Assembly (NCBI GenBank): GCA_029287755.1
Contig: JARFQM010000234.1
Coordinates: forward strand, 1 to 23,568
Source: Desulfofustis sp.
GTDB lineage: Bacteria; Desulfobacterota; Desulfobulbia; Desulfobulbales; Desulfocapsaceae
Reading direction: 5' to 3'
DNA length: 23,568 bases
Both the position numbers and the translations under genes were made by a program. The notes below the pieces were generated by a model, which searched no databases, was not told the origin of the DNA, and was given only the letters and a program-made list of their open reading frames with translations. Positions 22,592-23,568 of the stretch are shown here, piece after piece. How positions within the stretch are numbered: position 1 is the first letter of the stretch; each line of letters begins with the position of its first letter.

Positions 22592-22694
22592 AATTCCCAC
22601 CCCTTCCAGGATGAAACGGTGCCATCATTGACCTGCGGTGCAGCCTCCAACCCTGGACGTTTCAGCTAACCATTTGTATTTCAATGATTTACGC

Positions 22695-22723
22695 TTGATT
22701 TGTGGGGAGCAATTTTCTATAAA
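22695..22723 (+). promoter_or_regulatory. Predicted sigma-70 promoter before the four-helix membrane protein
   Basis: TTGATT (22695-22700), a 17-nt spacer and TATAAA (22718-22723) make a good housekeeping promoter. The predicted start near 22730 gives a ~54-nt leader to the ATG at 22784. The remainder of the 192-bp gap after the DUF294 gene shows no clear terminator. Confidence 0.55.
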
Positions 22724-22783
22724 AGGAAGGTGTTTTGAGGATTGTCCAAGAAAGTATTTTAATCTCAACCGCTGGGACTATTA

Positions 22784-23215
22784 ATGAGTACAACTGAAGT
22801 TCAACAACATAAATCTGCAGCTAACCGGCAAGTGCCGTTAAAGAAGCGCCGTATCCTGCTTCAGTTTCTGGTCATCTGTCTGCCGCTCTGGCTATCATTC
22901 AAGTTCTACAACGGACCCTACAGCGACCAGGTGGGCAATTATCTGGCCGGAGTTCTTTTCGTGATCATCTGGGCGCTGGTGATTCAGCTCATCAAACCCA
23001 CTCTGCGGGAAGCACCGCTGCTGATTATACTCTTCCTGGTGTTCTCAGCTTTTGAACTGCTCTTTTGGCAATATCCCGGATTGGCCGAAAATTTCTCCAT
23101 CACCCTGGGCGGCCAGAAGCTCATCGGTGATGTCTTCTCATTGAACCGGATTCCCTACTACGGAGTGGGCGCTTTTATCGGCTATTTCGTTCTCAAGGCC
23201 TGCCGCCTGAAATAG
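22784..23215 (+). CDS. Four-helix integral membrane protein, possibly DUF2809/VanZ-like
   Basis: A 143-residue protein with a basic N-terminus (KKRR at 20-23) and four hydrophobic segments at ~24-41, 52-70, 77-95 and 122-138. The third helix contains FSAFELLFWQYP and the last is preceded by LIGDVFSLNRIPYYGVGAFIGY, a layout that resembles DUF2809 and the VanZ-like group (Glu in helix 3, then a short loop ending in a polar DxxxY-type start of helix 4). The resemblance is weak and the function is unknown. The ribosome binding site is poor, but a good promoter lies at 22695-22723 and codon use matches neighbours. Confidence 0.75.
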   Translation: MSTTEVQQHKSAANRQVPLKKRRILLQFLVICLPLWLSFKFYNGPYSDQVGNYLAGVLFVIIWALVIQLIKPTLREAPLLIILFLVFSAFELLFWQYPGLAENFSITLGGQKLIGDVFSLNRIPYYGVGAFIGYFVLKACRLK

Positions 23216-23309
23216 ATTCTTACTATCGAGCTATTTGCAAAGCGATCTTTTCGCCCACACTCTGCGTTATGCTCAAAATTTTATCCTCGGAATATCAATC
23301 ATATGGTTG

Positions 23310-23318
23310 TGGTATAAT
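23310..23318 (+). promoter_or_regulatory. Possible extended -10 promoter without an associated gene
   Basis: TGGTATAAT is a perfect extended -10 element in an AT-rich gap, but no gene follows on the plus strand before the hairpin at 23383-23411. It could start a short RNA of about 85 nt, though the hairpin has no T-run in this direction. The match may be chance in AT-rich DNA. Confidence 0.2.
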
Positions 23319-23374
23319 TTCTCGCATGGTTTGATTTTGAACGAAAATCTTAGTTTTGCAAAAGGCTCTATCAT

Positions 23375-23411
23375 AAAAAAAAGGCGGCCCGGACATGGAG
23401 TCCGGACCGCC
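23375..23411 (-). terminator. Rho-independent terminator of the 28-residue membrane peptide gene
   Basis: A 12-bp stem, GGCGGtCCGGAC against GTCCGGgCCGCC with one internal mismatch and a 5-nt loop, is followed on the minus strand by eight Ts (23382-23375). It lies 28 bp after the stop of the small gene at 23439 and is the strongest intrinsic terminator in the window. Confidence 0.9.
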
Positions 23412-23438
23412 TCGGATTGGGTTAGCTAATCAGCTATG

Positions 23439-23525
23439 TTATCCCCACCATCCCCAGCCGAAGGATCCGGCGAGAATGATGCCGGCAGCAAGTACAATGA
23501 TGAGCCACATTACATCTTTTGTCAT
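23439..23525 (-). CDS. 28-residue single-helix membrane peptide
   Basis: The reading frame begins MTKDVMWLIIVLAAGIILAG and ends in the Gly/Trp-rich tail SFGWGWWG. One hydrophobic helix spans ~6-20. An ideal AAGGAGG lies 5 nt before the ATG, and the frame is followed directly by a strong terminator, so this short gene is well supported although it is far below usual length cut-offs. It is convergent with the four-helix membrane protein. I do not recognise the family; small Gly/Trp-tailed peptides of this kind may act as membrane stress peptides or complex accessory subunits, but nothing in the sequence decides this. The promoter probably lies beyond the window end. Confidence 0.8.
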   Translation of the reverse strand: MTKDVMWLIIVLAAGIILAGSFGWGWWG

Positions 23526-23568
23526 GGTATCCTCCTTGTCTTGTCGTTGGACACAGACTTAATCTAAG

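Noticed and set aside
23235..23429. 64-residue open frame on the plus strand near the end
   Set aside because: It begins with TTG without a ribosome binding site and reads through the terminator hairpin of the opposite-strand gene.

Overview
The window looks like a chromosomal segment of a Gram-negative, anaerobic, respiring bacterium, most likely Desulfobacterota (sulfate-reducer-type, perhaps Desulfobulbales). The reasons are an Hmc/Dsr-type periplasmic redox complex (class III-like multihaem cytochrome, Tat-exported four-cluster ferredoxin, NrfD-family quinone subunit), abundant HDOD and PAS signalling proteins, and sigma-54 control. The taxonomic call is inference; no rRNA or other phylogenetic marker is present. 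No intact mobile element, tRNA, rRNA or CRISPR array was seen.

Layout. (1) 1-2550 (+): 3' end of a MOFRL-type glycerate 2-kinase, an NlpC/P60 lipoprotein and a COG4671-type glycosyltransferase. (2) 2648-4939 (+): an unusual fusion of a MinD/FlhG-like ATPase with HDOD and GAF-like domains. (3) 4944-11154 (-): a tightly packed unit read from right to left, comprising a degenerate IS1595-type transposase-like protein, FtsH, pentahaem cytochrome, Tat ferredoxin with a C-terminal anchor, NrfD-like protein, then two small membrane proteins behind their own promoter. (4) 11493-16132 (-): a three-gene regulatory operon with a soluble GAF-PAS-PAS histidine kinase, a membrane PAS protein without an output domain, and an NtrC-type sigma-54 activator (REC-PAS-AAA+-Fis). 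(5) 16480-22591 (+): an HDOD-GAF histidine kinase, a REC-PAS-kinase-REC hybrid, and a cNMP-binding/CBS/DUF294 nucleotidyltransferase-like protein. (6) 22784-23568: a four-helix membrane protein (+) and a 28-residue membrane peptide (-) with a textbook ribosome binding site and terminator.

How the parts may work together. Three intergenic regions carry an 18-bp dyad, consensus TGCnnCACwwGTGnnGCA: a tandem pair at 11438-11488, one near-perfect copy at 16165-16182 and one degenerate copy at 5701-5718. Two of these regions also hold very similar -24/-12 (sigma-54) promoters pointing at the redox unit: 11207-11222 before the transposase-like/ftsH operon and 5540-5555 before the small membrane genes. 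The simplest reading is that the NtrC-type regulator at 11493-13313 binds the dyads and switches on a membrane redox complex together with a dedicated FtsH protease and a domesticated transposase-derived Zn-ribbon protein. The combination of transposase-derived protein, FtsH and minimal cytochrome/FeS/NrfD complex under a local sigma-54 circuit is the best candidate here for an undescribed system. Its function is not shown by the sequence.
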